Origin: an uncultured Bacilli bacterium
GTDB taxonomy: Bacteria > Bacillota_I > Bacilli_A > RF39 > UBA660
Assembly (NCBI GenBank): GCA_947631655.1
Contig: CANRME010000002.1
Location: 1-52,812, forward strand
Direction: 5' to 3'
DNA: 52,812 nt
How positions within the stretch are numbered: position 1 is the stretch's first letter; each line of letters opens with the position of its first letter. The translations under genes were made by a program, and so were the position numbers. The notes under the pieces are model-generated. The model was given only the letters and a program-made list of their open reading frames with translations, searched no databases and had not been told where the DNA came from. This document shows, piece after piece, positions 1-7,792 of the stretch.

Positions 1-628
1 CTAGTACAAATACTACCCCCCCCCTACGGAAATTGTCGAATTTAAACAAGAGATAACAAGTCAAAGTTTATCAATTCCTGGTAGTAAATATCAAGATGTA
101 ATTAAAGATACAATTGCTAGTGATGAAAATTTAAAAGAAAAGCTAGCAAATGGTGCTAATGTCGTAATTAAGAGTGAACCAGCTCCAGTAACTGAAAGTT
201 CTCAAAATTCATTTAAAACTGTTGTTCAAGGTGGTAATATTTTAAATTTTGTAGATATTAAAATTAATCTTCAAGCCGATAATCAAGATTATCCAATTAC
301 TAATTTAAAAGATAGAATTGAGTTAGCATTAACTATTCCACCAGCACCAGTAGTTCCAAGTGGTTATTATAGAGAATATTACGTATTAAGAGAACATGAT
401 GGCGAAATTGAAAGATTGGACTCTCAAGTAAGCGAAGATGGTAAGACAATAACATTTAGTAGTGATAAGTTCTCTATCTATGCAGTTGGATATGTAGATA
501 AGAAAATAGTTTCTTCTAATGTTGAAAACCCTAATACTGGCGATAATATATACTTTATAGTAAGTGCATTTATAATAAGTGCAATCGGTATATGCTTATC
601 AACAAGAAAAATGCTTACAAATAAATAA
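1..628 (+). CDS. 3' part of a sortase-anchored surface protein, frame broken at a C9 tract
   Basis: This is the C-terminal part of a secreted, cell-wall-anchored protein; its start lies before the window. From base 5 to the TAA at 626-628 the frame is open and ends with a typical sorting signal: NPNTGD (an LPXTG-like motif common in gut Bacillota), a hydrophobic helix, and a short basic tail with R and K. The preceding part has alternating polar and hydrophobic beta-like stretches and a Pro-rich segment (IPPAPVVP), as in stacked surface domains. In this frame a TAG lies at 2-4. The bases before the C run at 16-24 read sensibly (S-T-N-T-T-P) only in another frame, so a 10-C or 7-C tract would join them. 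The ligand or function is unknown. The anchoring role is sure, the frame change less so. Confidence 0.7.
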
Positions 629-647
629 GATACTTTAATAAATGATT

Positions 648-677
648 AAAACTTCTCAAAGCGAGAAGTTTTATTTT
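648..677 (+). terminator. Rho-independent terminator of the surface protein gene
   Basis: Perfect 10-bp stem AAAACTTCTC / GAGAAGTTTT with loop AAAGC, followed by a T-rich tail, 20 bases after the stop codon. Confidence 0.85.
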
Positions 678-696
678 GGCTAAATTTAATATCATA

Positions 697-719
697 CAAA
701 AAGACCTAATTAAAGGTCT
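697..719 (-). terminator. Terminator of the Cys-rich lipoprotein gene
   Basis: Read on the minus strand: stem AGACCT / AGGTCT with an AT-only loop, then a run of five T. It faces the plus-strand terminator at 648-677, so the two convergent genes have separate terminators. Confidence 0.75.
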
Positions 720-729
720 AGTTAATATT

Positions 730-1437
730 TTAGTTTTCTTTTTCTAATGCTTTAGTAGTTGTTACTTTTTCACAAGTTTTAGTTTCAGAATTATAAGTAA
801 AGCCATCAGTTTCACAATTATTTAAAGGTTCTTTAGTTTCGGTAGTATTACATTTTGAACCATCTAAAGTTCCACTTTCACAAGTATAAGTTGTTTTTAC
901 TTGACTTGTTTTATAACATTTACCACTTACTTCTTTAGTACCACTAGGACATGATGTTACAGTTGTAAAATCGGTTTTAGCTAAGGAACCACCATAACAT
1001 ATGCCATTTTTCCAAGTGTTACAAGAATTATACCAGCATTCACCATCTTCAACAGAAGCTACATTTTTCATTTTAGTGCCATCGGCATAAGTGTACTCAC
1101 CGATATCATATTCGGCAGGTAAAAGACACTCTTGAGTAGTTACTTTATCGTATGTTTCTTTACTTAGACAAGTATTACCACTTAAAGTATAGCCATCACT
1201 ACAACTTTGACTTGCTTTAGCATTAGTAGTAGTTGTTTTAGTACACTTTCCATCTTCTAAAGTATAACCATCTTCACAGCTTTGTTTTACTTCTTCGGTT
1301 TCAATAGTTTCACAATTTTCACCATTTAAAGTTCCCTCTTCACAATAGTATTTTTTAGAACTTTCTTTCTTTTCACCACAAGCTGTAAGAGTTAATGCTA
1401 ATACACTACATAAAAAGATATTTAATACTTTTTTCAT
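730..1437 (-). CDS. Cys-rich repeat lipoprotein of unknown function
   Basis: A 235-residue exported lipoprotein. Residues 1-20 form a lipoprotein signal ending in the lipobox LTAC, so Cys20 should be lipidated and the protein tethered to the outer face of the membrane. The mature part holds 16 more cysteines in a series of about six short units of the form C-x(2-4)-G-[YFT]-x-L-x-G-x-x-C, for example SCEDGYTLEDGKC and SCSDGYTLSGNTC, separated by Thr/Lys/Glu-rich linkers. This resembles small disulfide-stabilised EGF-like modules in general shape, but I do not recognise a named family. It has its own sigma-A promoter at 1462-1490 and terminator, so it is a single-gene unit. The AAGGAG site just before the ATG supports the start. 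Confidence 0.75.
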   Translation of the reverse strand: MKKVLNIFLCSVLALTLTACGEKKESSKKYYCEEGTLNGENCETIETEEVKQSCEDGYTLEDGKCTKTTTTNAKASQSCSDGYTLSGNTCLSKETYDKVTTQECLLPAEYDIGEYTYADGTKMKNVASVEDGECWYNSCNTWKNGICYGGSLAKTDFTTVTSCPSGTKEVSGKCYKTSQVKTTYTCESGTLDGSKCNTTETKEPLNNCETDGFTYNSETKTCEKVTTTKALEKEN

Positions 1438-1461
1438 TAGATTACTCCTTTCTTGGCTATA

Positions 1462-1490
1462 ATTATAGGAGCAAAAATTAGGAAAGTCAA
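1462..1490 (-). promoter_or_regulatory. Sigma-A promoter of the Cys-rich lipoprotein gene
   Basis: Minus strand: -35 TTGACT (1485-1490), 17-bp spacer, -10 TATAAT (1462-1467). It is a near-consensus promoter 25 bases before the start codon. Confidence 0.85.
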
Positions 1491-1568
1491 ATAAAAATAT
1501 TTACTCAACTAGCAAGAAAAATAATAATTGAGGTTAAGACAGAATATACTTTATGGAGGTGAATAAAA

Positions 1569-1940
1569 ATGAACGGTACATATTACCAAAATCCAACTTT
1601 TCCTAGTAATGAAGCACCAGGAAATACGAATAATTATGATGTAAATATGGCTCCAAATGAAAATAATAATTTATTAATGAATGGAGAACAAAGTTATATT
1701 GAAAATATTTTAAGACTTAATAAAGGAAAAGTAGTTAGAGCTTATGTAAGTTTTCCGGATGCGACGGAATGGCGTAATAAAATTTTTGAAGGAGTTATTC
1801 AAGAAGCAGGAAGAGATCATTTAATATTAAGTAATCCTAATAATGGAGAATGGTATTTAATTTTAATGATTTATTTAAACTATGTTACTTTTAATGAAAG
1901 AATAGCTTATAGTCATGACTTTTCAGAAAAGACATTTTAA
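1569..1940 (+). CDS. gerQ: Spore coat protein GerQ
   Basis: A 123-residue protein matching the GerQ/YwdL spore coat family: an N-terminal Asn/Pro-rich, poorly ordered segment (about 1-38), then the conserved compact domain from YIENILRLNKGK onward, with the blocks VRAYVSFPDATEW and ILSNPNNGEWYLI. In Bacillus GerQ is a coat protein cross-linked by transglutaminase and needed for normal germination; here this is known only from the family. A strong GGAGGTG site lies 8 bases before the ATG. In B. subtilis gerQ also lies in the ung neighbourhood, and ung is two genes away here. I could not make out a convincing mother-cell sigma promoter. Together with spoIIR it argues that the organism forms endospores. 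Confidence 0.9.
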   Translation: MNGTYYQNPTFPSNEAPGNTNNYDVNMAPNENNNLLMNGEQSYIENILRLNKGKVVRAYVSFPDATEWRNKIFEGVIQEAGRDHLILSNPNNGEWYLILMIYLNYVTFNERIAYSHDFSEKTF

Positions 1941-1953
1941 GTCTTTTTCTTTT
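1927..1953 (+). terminator. Terminator overlapping the gerQ stop codon
   Basis: Stem AAAAGAC / GTCTTTT with loop ATTTTAA, followed by T-rich sequence. The 5' arm is coding and the TAA stop lies in the loop. Confidence 0.75.
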
Positions 1954-1960
1954 AAAAATT

Positions 1961-1971
1961 TATGTTATAAT
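1961..1971 (+). promoter_or_regulatory. Extended -10 promoter of the LemA-like gene
   Basis: TATGTTATAAT (TG-T-TATAAT extended -10), 16 bases before the ATG at 1987. The -35 region is poor. An AGGTGAT ribosome site lies between. Confidence 0.6.
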
Positions 1972-1986
1972 TAGATAGGTGATAGT

Positions 1987-2532
1987 ATGGGATGGATATA
2001 TGCTTTATTAGTTATTATTTTAATAGGTAGTGCATTAGGACTTGTTTATGTTGTTTGTTTTAATAAATTAAAAGAAAATGATATTAGAATTAAAGAAGCA
2101 GAAAGTATAATTGATGAATCTTTAAGAAATAAATATGACTTAATGATGCGTTTAGATTTGTTATTGCAAAAATATTTTGATAAAGATAAACCTTATTTTA
2201 AAGAGTTAAAAGAACTTAAAGGTCAAGAATTTACTTCCTTTACTTTAGATAGAAAGATAGAAGAAGCCGCTTTAATAGCTTTAAAGGTTATTAATGATGA
2301 AGATAATATTTTAAAAGAAGCTGATTATATAAATATTAGTAATGATATTAAAAAAGCTGATGAAAAATTATCAGCAGCTAAAAGTTTTTATAATAAATAT
2401 ACAACCAAGTATAATGCTTTAGTAAATCATTTCCCATCAAGTATTGTAGCAAAAGTTATTCATTTAGAAGAAAAAAGATACTATGATGGTAAAAATTTAA
2501 ATGACGATATTTACGAAGACTTTAAATTATAA
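1987..2532 (+). CDS. LemA family membrane protein
   Basis: A 181-residue protein with one N-terminal membrane helix (about residues 3-24) followed by a helical cytosolic or surface domain. The layout and C-terminal signature AxSFYNKYTTKYNALVNHFPSSIVAKVI match the LemA family (helical bundle, conserved Y-N-x-L-x-x-x-F-P motif). Its biochemical role is not established in any organism. It is a single gene with its own extended -10 promoter and terminator. Its last codons overlap the 3' end of ung on the other strand by six bases. Confidence 0.8.
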   Translation: MGWIYALLVIILIGSALGLVYVVCFNKLKENDIRIKEAESIIDESLRNKYDLMMRLDLLLQKYFDKDKPYFKELKELKGQEFTSFTLDRKIEEAALIALKVINDEDNILKEADYINISNDIKKADEKLSAAKSFYNKYTTKYNALVNHFPSSIVAKVIHLEEKRYYDGKNLNDDIYEDFKL

Positions 2533-3186
2533 TCTCCAATCTATTGGAGATATTTTTTTGCTTATTAAAAAGTTATTAGTTTTCGAAAAAGGCTTACTAC
2601 CAAAGAAACCATTACGAGCAGAGAAGGGACTAGGATGCGGACTTTCAATTACATAATGAATAGGATTAGTAATATATTCTTTCTTACTACGAGCAAAAGC
2701 GCCCCACAAAATAAATACTACTGGGGTATTTTTAGCATTTAATTTTTTAATAATATAATCAGTTAACAATTCCCAACCTAAACCTTTGTGAGAAGCGGGT
2801 TTATCTTTTTCAACAGTTAATACAGAGTTTAGAAGTAAGACTCCTTCTTTACCCCATTTGGTTAAATCGCCATATTGACAAGGAGGAATTCCTAAATCAT
2901 CTTCTAATTCTTTATAAATATTTTGTAATGAAGGAGGTATTTTTACCCCTTTTTGAACAGAGAAAGATAAACCGTGGGCCTCACCTACACCATGGTATGG
3001 GTCTTGTCCTACAATTACTACTTTAACATTATTATAAGGTGTTAATTTTAAAGCATTAAAAATATTTTCTTTAGCAGGAAAAATCGTTTTTTCATCATAC
3101 AATTTTAAAATCTTATTATAGAAGCTTTGAAAATACTTACTATTCCATATTACACTTAATTCATTATCCCAATCATTACCTATCAT
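2527..3186 (-). CDS. ung: Uracil-DNA glycosylase, family 1
   Basis: A 219-residue enzyme that removes uracil from DNA, starting base excision repair. The family 1 signatures are intact: the water-activating loop VGQDPYHG near residue 60, with catalytic Asp, and the C-terminal minor-groove loop HPSPFSA near 185. Length fits the family (about 220-230). It starts 9 bases after rlmH on the same strand with an AGGAGG site, so it is the last gene of the rplI-dnaC-M23-walJ-rlmH-ung unit. Its 3' end overlaps the LemA-like gene by six bases in convergent orientation, and the hairpin that terminates that gene encodes the last Ung residues. Confidence 0.97.
   Translation of the reverse strand: MIGNDWDNELSVIWNSKYFQSFYNKILKLYDEKTIFPAKENIFNALKLTPYNNVKVVIVGQDPYHGVGEAHGLSFSVQKGVKIPPSLQNIYKELEDDLGIPPCQYGDLTKWGKEGVLLLNSVLTVEKDKPASHKGLGWELLTDYIIKKLNAKNTPVVFILWGAFARSKKEYITNPIHYVIESPHPSPFSARNGFFGSKPFSKTNNFLISKKISPIDWRL
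2532..2559 (+). terminator. Terminator of the LemA-like gene
   Basis: Stem ATCTCCAA / TTGGAGAT, loop TCTA, then A and seven T. The hairpin lies inside the last codons of ung on the opposite strand. Confidence 0.85.
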
Positions 3187-3195
3187 ATAAACCTC

Positions 3196-3630
3196 CTATT
3201 TATGATACGTTTCATTATTATTTATTTTAAAAGCGCGATATATTTGTTCTAGTAAAATTCCTCTAAATAACCCGTGAGGGAAAGTTAATTTGGAAAAAGA
3301 TAATTTAAGGTTAGAACGTTTCTTTACTTGTTCACCTAAACCATCACTTCCACCAATAACAAAGGCAATATTACTATTAGTTTGAAAAGTATTATCAAGT
3401 AAAGAAGCAAATTCTAAAGAACTATAAGTATTACCTTCAATGCACAAACTAATAACATAATCCGTAGGTTTAATAAGTTTTAGTAGAGAAGTTTCTTCTT
3501 TTTCTATACACTCATCTTTTATTTCGGTAATTTCTAACTTATGATACTTATTAATTCTTTTTTGATAATCATTAATTAAATCTGCTAAATATTGTTCTTT
3601 AATTTTACCAACACATAATATTTTTATCAT
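3196..3630 (-). CDS. rlmH: 23S rRNA (pseudouridine1915-N3)-methyltransferase RlmH
   Basis: A 144-residue SPOUT-fold methyltransferase that modifies pseudouridine 1915 in helix 69 of 23S rRNA. The SAM-binding knot is clear near the C-terminus: FVIGGSDGLGEQV, then LTFPHGLFRGILLEQIYRA, with the final YHK typical of the family. The start codon overlaps the TGA of walJ in an ATGA junction, implying translational coupling. The position after walJ is the same as in Bacillus and many other Bacillota. Confidence 0.95.
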   Translation of the reverse strand: MIKILCVGKIKEQYLADLINDYQKRINKYHKLEITEIKDECIEKEETSLLKLIKPTDYVISLCIEGNTYSSLEFASLLDNTFQTNSNIAFVIGGSDGLGEQVKKRSNLKLSFSKLTFPHGLFRGILLEQIYRAFKINNNETYHK

Positions 3631-4391
3631 ATAACAATTTCCTCAATAGATTCTTTTGGTTTTGCACAAGTATAATCACTAAAAGATATTTCATATTCTG
3701 CAAGAGTTTCTTTTAATGCGTTCATCGCAAGTTCTTCGGTATTATTCTTTTCACTTAAGTGCATTAGAATAACTTTTTTAGTATCACTGCCGATGAACTT
3801 AGCGAGGTATATTGAAGCATCTTTATTAGAAAGGTGGCCATAAGGTCCTAGAATACGGTCTTGTAACCATATTGGGTATGGTCCATGACGGAGTTTTTCA
3901 ATATCGTGATTACTTTCAAATAAATAAACCGTTTTATTTTTTAATTTAGTAAAATATTTTTGATTAATATACCCAGTATCAGTAATATAAACTACAGATT
4001 TACCATTACTAGTGATAATAAAATTACGCGAATCATTGGTATCATGTGAAGACTTAATTACTTCTACTTTAGCATCAGATAAATAAATATCATCATCATA
4101 AATAACAATATTATCATAATTATTTAAGTCTTTTAAATCAGGAATCATTTTAGGGGTTAAATAAAGTTTTGGATGATAACTATTTAAAAAGGTTTTTAAA
4201 GCATTAATGTGATCACTATGAGTATGACTAATAAATATAGCTGTAATAGAAGAAGGGGAAACTCCAATAGAATTTAACTCCTCACAAATAAATTTAGAAG
4301 TTGTCCCCATATCTATTAAAATTTTTTCTTTTTCCGTTTCGATATAAGTTGAGTTCCCCACGGACCCACTAGTTAAGACACATATTTTCAT
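3627..4391 (-). CDS. walJ: WalJ/YycJ-type metallo-beta-lactamase-fold exonuclease
   Basis: A metallo-beta-lactamase-fold hydrolase of the YycJ/WalJ family, thought to act as a 5'-3' exonuclease linked to replication and cell-wall regulation. The metal motif is FISHTHSDH near residue 58; further ligands are the Asp in YITDTGY and the late His in LMHLSE. The start is taken at the second ATG (4391), which overlaps the upstream TGA as ATGA and has GGTG eight bases before it. The longer version from 4397 adds two residues and has the site too close. In Bacillus walJ sits with walRKHI; those genes are absent here and an M23 peptidase precedes it instead. Confidence 0.9.
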   Translation of the reverse strand: MKICVLTSGSVGNSTYIETEKEKILIDMGTTSKFICEELNSIGVSPSSITAIFISHTHSDHINALKTFLNSYHPKLYLTPKMIPDLKDLNNYDNIVIYDDDIYLSDAKVEVIKSSHDTNDSRNFIITSNGKSVVYITDTGYINQKYFTKLKNKTVYLFESNHDIEKLRHGPYPIWLQDRILGPYGHLSNKDASIYLAKFIGSDTKKVILMHLSEKNNTEELAMNALKETLAEYEISFSDYTCAKPKESIEEIVI

Positions 4392-5887
4392 CGCCATAAC
4401 ACCAATGGGTTAATGAAGTAACCACCACCAAATGGTTTACCTACTGATACACTTAAATGTAAGTGAACTCCTTCGGCATATCCTGTTTCGCCCATTGAAC
4501 CAATTCTTTGTTTACGACTTACCGTATCGCCTTCTTTAACCATTGGCATTCCAATTAAATGGGCGTAGATTGACCAATAACCATTTGGGTGTTCAATTAC
4601 CACATTATATCCAGCATCATTACCAGCTATTCCACCCCAACCAGCATTTCTTACGACACCATCAGCTATAGCGTAAATAGGAGAACCTGCTCCTGTACCA
4701 GAAATATCTGTACCATTATGTAAAACACCCCAACGCCAACCATATGGCGAAGTAATCTTATATGGTGAATTAGTTGGCCAAGCCCAAGTTGTACCATCAT
4801 CAAAATAAATTCCATTATCATTTTCAATATAATTACTACGTCCTCTTACAATTACTTCATCTTGTTTTTCTCTTATTACCACTGGATCACCAATAGTCTC
4901 CGCTTCCGATGAAGTAGCCCCATTTATAACTTCCGTTCTTGTAGTTGTTCTAATTAACCCATTTACTCCTCTTGTTTCTACTAAACGATATGTTGCTGAC
5001 TTAGAATAATCATATTTAATTTTCGTATCATATTTATCTTCAAAATCTTCTGTTTCAATCAAATGATAAACAAAATGTAATTGTGGGTCAATTAAAGCAA
5101 TATTAATTTTTTCGCCAATAGCTAATAGATCATATGAACTAGTAAGAGAAGGATTAGCTATTAAAAGTTCTTGCGTACTCATATGGTTATCTTCAGCAAT
5201 AGATTCAATAGTATCACCGGCTTTTACTTCATAAAATTTATCTTCCATATCAGGACCAAATAATAAAAATTGCGATAATTCTTGAACATTAGTATAGATT
5301 TTATCTTGGGTACTAATATATCCTTCTTTAACCGTAATATTTTCTTGAAAATACATATCCTCTATTAGACTTCCGGTATCAACAATCGCAGATTGGGTAC
5401 CATTAATATAATTTTGATATTGTTCGGCACTAATAAATGATGTTACTAACATTTTCATAGCATCTTCAAAAACACTCTTATCTAAAACATTAATAGTATA
5501 AGCCTTACTTTTTTCTTCATCTTCATCCTCATAAGTAACCGATATCGTATAACCTTTAATAGTAAAATCTCTTTCTTCTTTAATTTTAGCATAAACAGAA
5601 TTAATATCATTTAAAGTTTCATCATAGGTATATAATTCAGCTACCTCAAATCCTTTAGGAGGATATACTCTATTGATGTTATATTCTTTTTTAATCCCAC
5701 TTTGATCATCATCGATTAGGTTATAAAGTTTTTCTTCATCATCAATGACTCCAATAGTTTCACCATCTAAGTATATTTGGTAATAAGTATGGGGTTTAGA
5801 AAAATTATGAGCGGTAAAACCACATAAAAAGATTACTACTCCCATAATTAGAGCACAAAATACTGCAATAATTCTTTTTTTAGTCAT
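4388..5887 (-). CDS. Membrane-anchored M23 peptidase with LysM and G5 domains
   Basis: A 499-residue cell-wall endopeptidase. Order of parts: N-terminal signal anchor (about 5-23); an alpha/beta region with no clear family (30-215); LysM peptidoglycan-binding domain (218-262, VKAGDTIESIAE...); G5-like domain (about 270-350); LytM/M23 zinc peptidase (385-490). The zinc ligands are present: H390 and D394 in HNGTDI, and the HLH at 475-477, with YAH at 441-443, so it should be active. It probably cuts peptide cross-links outside the membrane. It overlaps dnaC by eight bases upstream and walJ by a stop-start junction downstream, so it is embedded in the replication and wall operon. Bacillus has no such gene in this spot. 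Confidence 0.92.
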   Translation of the reverse strand: MTKKRIIAVFCALIMGVVIFLCGFTAHNFSKPHTYYQIYLDGETIGVIDDEEKLYNLIDDDQSGIKKEYNINRVYPPKGFEVAELYTYDETLNDINSVYAKIKEERDFTIKGYTISVTYEDEDEEKSKAYTINVLDKSVFEDAMKMLVTSFISAEQYQNYINGTQSAIVDTGSLIEDMYFQENITVKEGYISTQDKIYTNVQELSQFLLFGPDMEDKFYEVKAGDTIESIAEDNHMSTQELLIANPSLTSSYDLLAIGEKINIALIDPQLHFVYHLIETEDFEDKYDTKIKYDYSKSATYRLVETRGVNGLIRTTTRTEVINGATSSEAETIGDPVVIREKQDEVIVRGRSNYIENDNGIYFDDGTTWAWPTNSPYKITSPYGWRWGVLHNGTDISGTGAGSPIYAIADGVVRNAGWGGIAGNDAGYNVVIEHPNGYWSIYAHLIGMPMVKEGDTVSRKQRIGSMGETGYAEGVHLHLSVSVGKPFGGGYFINPLVLWR

Positions 5888-7232
5888 GACTCTCCTCCGC
5901 TTCTATATAATTTCGGAAATTAATTTTTTTAAGTTCAAATAATAGTTTAAATTTACCAGTTGAACCTTTACGATGCTTAGCTATAATAATATCGGCGATG
6001 ACATTATCTTGAGTATCAATTTCCCCTTTATTTTGATAATAATCACTACGATTTATAAATATTACTAAGTCCGCATCTTGTTCGATAGAACCTGATTCTC
6101 TTAAATCGGCTAGCATCGGTTCATTTTTTTCTCTTTTTTCAGCATTACGTGAAAGTTGGGCTAAAGCGATAACGGGAACTTTAAGTTCCATCGCCATAGT
6201 TTTAAGCGAACGAGATATTTCACTTACTTCTTGTTGACGGCTGTCAGGGCGATGACCTCCACTGGTAATAAGTTGTAGGTAATCGATAATCACTAAACCT
6301 AAACCTTCCTTTTTTTGGGCAAGCCGACGACATTTAGCCCGAATTTCAGAGGCAGTGATATTAGCGTTATCTTCGATGTAAATATTAGTATTTTCTAGTT
6401 GACTTTTCGCTTCATTATATCTTTTCCAATCATTGGGTCCCATCATACCATTTTGGATTTTAGAGGAATCTATCCCACCTAAGGCTGATAACATTCTATC
6501 TACTAAAGATTCCGCAGGCATTTCTAGGTTAAATAAGGCAATAGCTTTGTTAGTTTTCATCGCCGCATTAGTAGCAATATTTAAAGCAAAAGCAGTTTTA
6601 CCCATACCAGGACGAGCAGCGATAATGATAAGTTCCCCTTCATGGAAACCAAATACTGCTTTATCTAATTTATAGAAACCAGATGGAATACCGGTGATTT
6701 CATTTTTATTTTTACTTCTTTCTTCTAGTTGTTCATGAGCTCTCTTTAAAACATCTTTAATAGGAACAAATTCACTACTTTCCCGATCACGAACAACATT
6801 TAAGATTTTCTTTTCCGCTTCATCTAATAAAACGGTAACATCTTCTTTTTCTTCATATGAATTGGTAACAATATCAGTGGCAGTATTAATTAAGTTTCTT
6901 ACTACACTTTTTTCTTTGACGATTTTCATATAGTATTCTAAGTTCGCAGCAGTAGCTACCGAATCAATAACATCACCAATATATTCTATGCCACCAATAC
7001 TAGATAAATCTTTTTGTTTATCTAGTTCTTCTTTAAGAGTTGTTATATCTAAAGGGGTATGTTCTAGGTAAAGGTTTCTAATAGCTTTAAAGAGTTTTTG
7101 ATTTGCTTCGCTATAGAACATTTCTGCATTCATTTCTTCACAAACCCGTGCTAGAGCTTCTTTAGAAAGAAATGTGGCACCTAAAACGCTCATTTCGGCA
7201 TCTAAGTTTTGAGGCATTTTTCTAGTTGCCAT
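5880..7232 (-). CDS. dnaC: Replicative DNA helicase DnaC/DnaB
   Basis: The hexameric replicative helicase, called DnaC in Bacillus and DnaB elsewhere. The N-terminal domain starts with the typical MPQNLDAEMSVLGA; the RecA-like domain has Walker A ARPGMGKTA (about 206-214) and Walker B VIIDYLQLI, plus the DnaB-type block LADLRESGSIEQDADLVIF. An ATG at 7232 is used as the start because AGGTG sits six bases before it; the GTG at 7241 lies within that ribosome site. It follows rplI, a gene pair conserved in Bacillota, and overlaps the M23 peptidase gene by eight bases. Confidence 0.97.
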   Translation of the reverse strand: MATRKMPQNLDAEMSVLGATFLSKEALARVCEEMNAEMFYSEANQKLFKAIRNLYLEHTPLDITTLKEELDKQKDLSSIGGIEYIGDVIDSVATAANLEYYMKIVKEKSVVRNLINTATDIVTNSYEEKEDVTVLLDEAEKKILNVVRDRESSEFVPIKDVLKRAHEQLEERSKNKNEITGIPSGFYKLDKAVFGFHEGELIIIAARPGMGKTAFALNIATNAAMKTNKAIALFNLEMPAESLVDRMLSALGGIDSSKIQNGMMGPNDWKRYNEAKSQLENTNIYIEDNANITASEIRAKCRRLAQKKEGLGLVIIDYLQLITSGGHRPDSRQQEVSEISRSLKTMAMELKVPVIALAQLSRNAEKREKNEPMLADLRESGSIEQDADLVIFINRSDYYQNKGEIDTQDNVIADIIIAKHRKGSTGKFKLLFELKKINFRNYIEAEESHD

Positions 7233-7246
7233 AAAAATCACCTACT

Positions 7247-7687
7247 TTACTTTTTTAATTCTATTTTTAATTTAAATATTACTTTTTTATGTAATTCAAT
7301 AGTTACTTCAGAAACACCTAAAGTATCTATTGGATAATCTAATTTAATTTTTTTCTTATCAATATTAAAACCTAATTCATTTAGTTTATCAGCAATTTGT
7401 TTAGTAGAAATAGTACCAAATACTTTATCATTAGTACCAGTTTTAACTTTAAATGTTAAAGTAACGTTTTCTAATTTTTTCTTTATTTCTTCACATTCTT
7501 TAATTAGAGTTTCTTCGTTTTTTGCTCTTTTGTCTAATTCATTTTGTAATATACTTTGAGAGGTTTTAGTGTATGGTACTGCTAAATTGTTTTTAATTAG
7601 ATAGTTTTTAGCATAACCATCACTAACATTTATTATATCATCTTTTTTACCTTGTTTTTTAACATCTTTTAGTAAAATTACTTTCAT
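7247..7687 (-). CDS. rplI: 50S ribosomal protein L9
   Basis: Ribosomal protein L9, binding 23S rRNA with its N-terminal domain. The start MKVILLKDVKKQGKK and the following DGYAKNYLIKNNLA are diagnostic; a long connecting helix and a C-terminal domain (about 80-146) follow. Length is as usual (146). The start is the ATG at 7687, with GGGAG eight bases upstream, not the GTG at 7693. The gene is first in the operon and has a promoter directly upstream. Confidence 0.96.
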   Translation of the reverse strand: MKVILLKDVKKQGKKDDIINVSDGYAKNYLIKNNLAVPYTKTSQSILQNELDKRAKNEETLIKECEEIKKKLENVTLTFKVKTGTNDKVFGTISTKQIADKLNELGFNIDKKKIKLDYPIDTLGVSEVTIELHKKVIFKLKIELKK

Positions 7688-7709
7688 AAACACTACTCCC
7701 TTGTTTTAT

Positions 7710-7718
7710 ATTATATCA
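7710..7718 (-). promoter_or_regulatory. Extended -10 promoter of rplI-dnaC operon
   Basis: Minus strand TGATATAAT (TG-A-TATAAT), -10 at 7710-7715, about 23 bases before the rplI ATG. The -35 region is T-rich and weak. Confidence 0.6.
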
Positions 7719-7755
7719 AATTAGCATAAGAAAAGAAACTTTTTTATCGTAAGAA

Positions 7756-7792
7756 TATAAAAGCAGAGATAGTTGCTATTTCCATCTCCGCT
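7756..7792 (-). terminator. Terminator of the 608-residue unknown gene
   Basis: Minus strand: stem AGCGGAGAT / ATCTCTGCT (one G-U pair), 13-base loop, T-rich tail. Its 5' arm lies in the last codons of the gene. Confidence 0.75.

Noticed and set aside
1500..1560. Sigma-E or sigma-K promoter before gerQ
   Set aside because: GAATATACT is only vaguely like a -10 of these sigmas and no -35 could be placed; too weak to annotate.
6433..6675. Plus-strand frame inside dnaC and similar long shadows (for example 9305-9553, 24267-24545, 28268-28522, 29787-30056, 45346-45702)
   Set aside because: Each is antisense to a clear gene, without a ribosome site or recognisable protein pattern.
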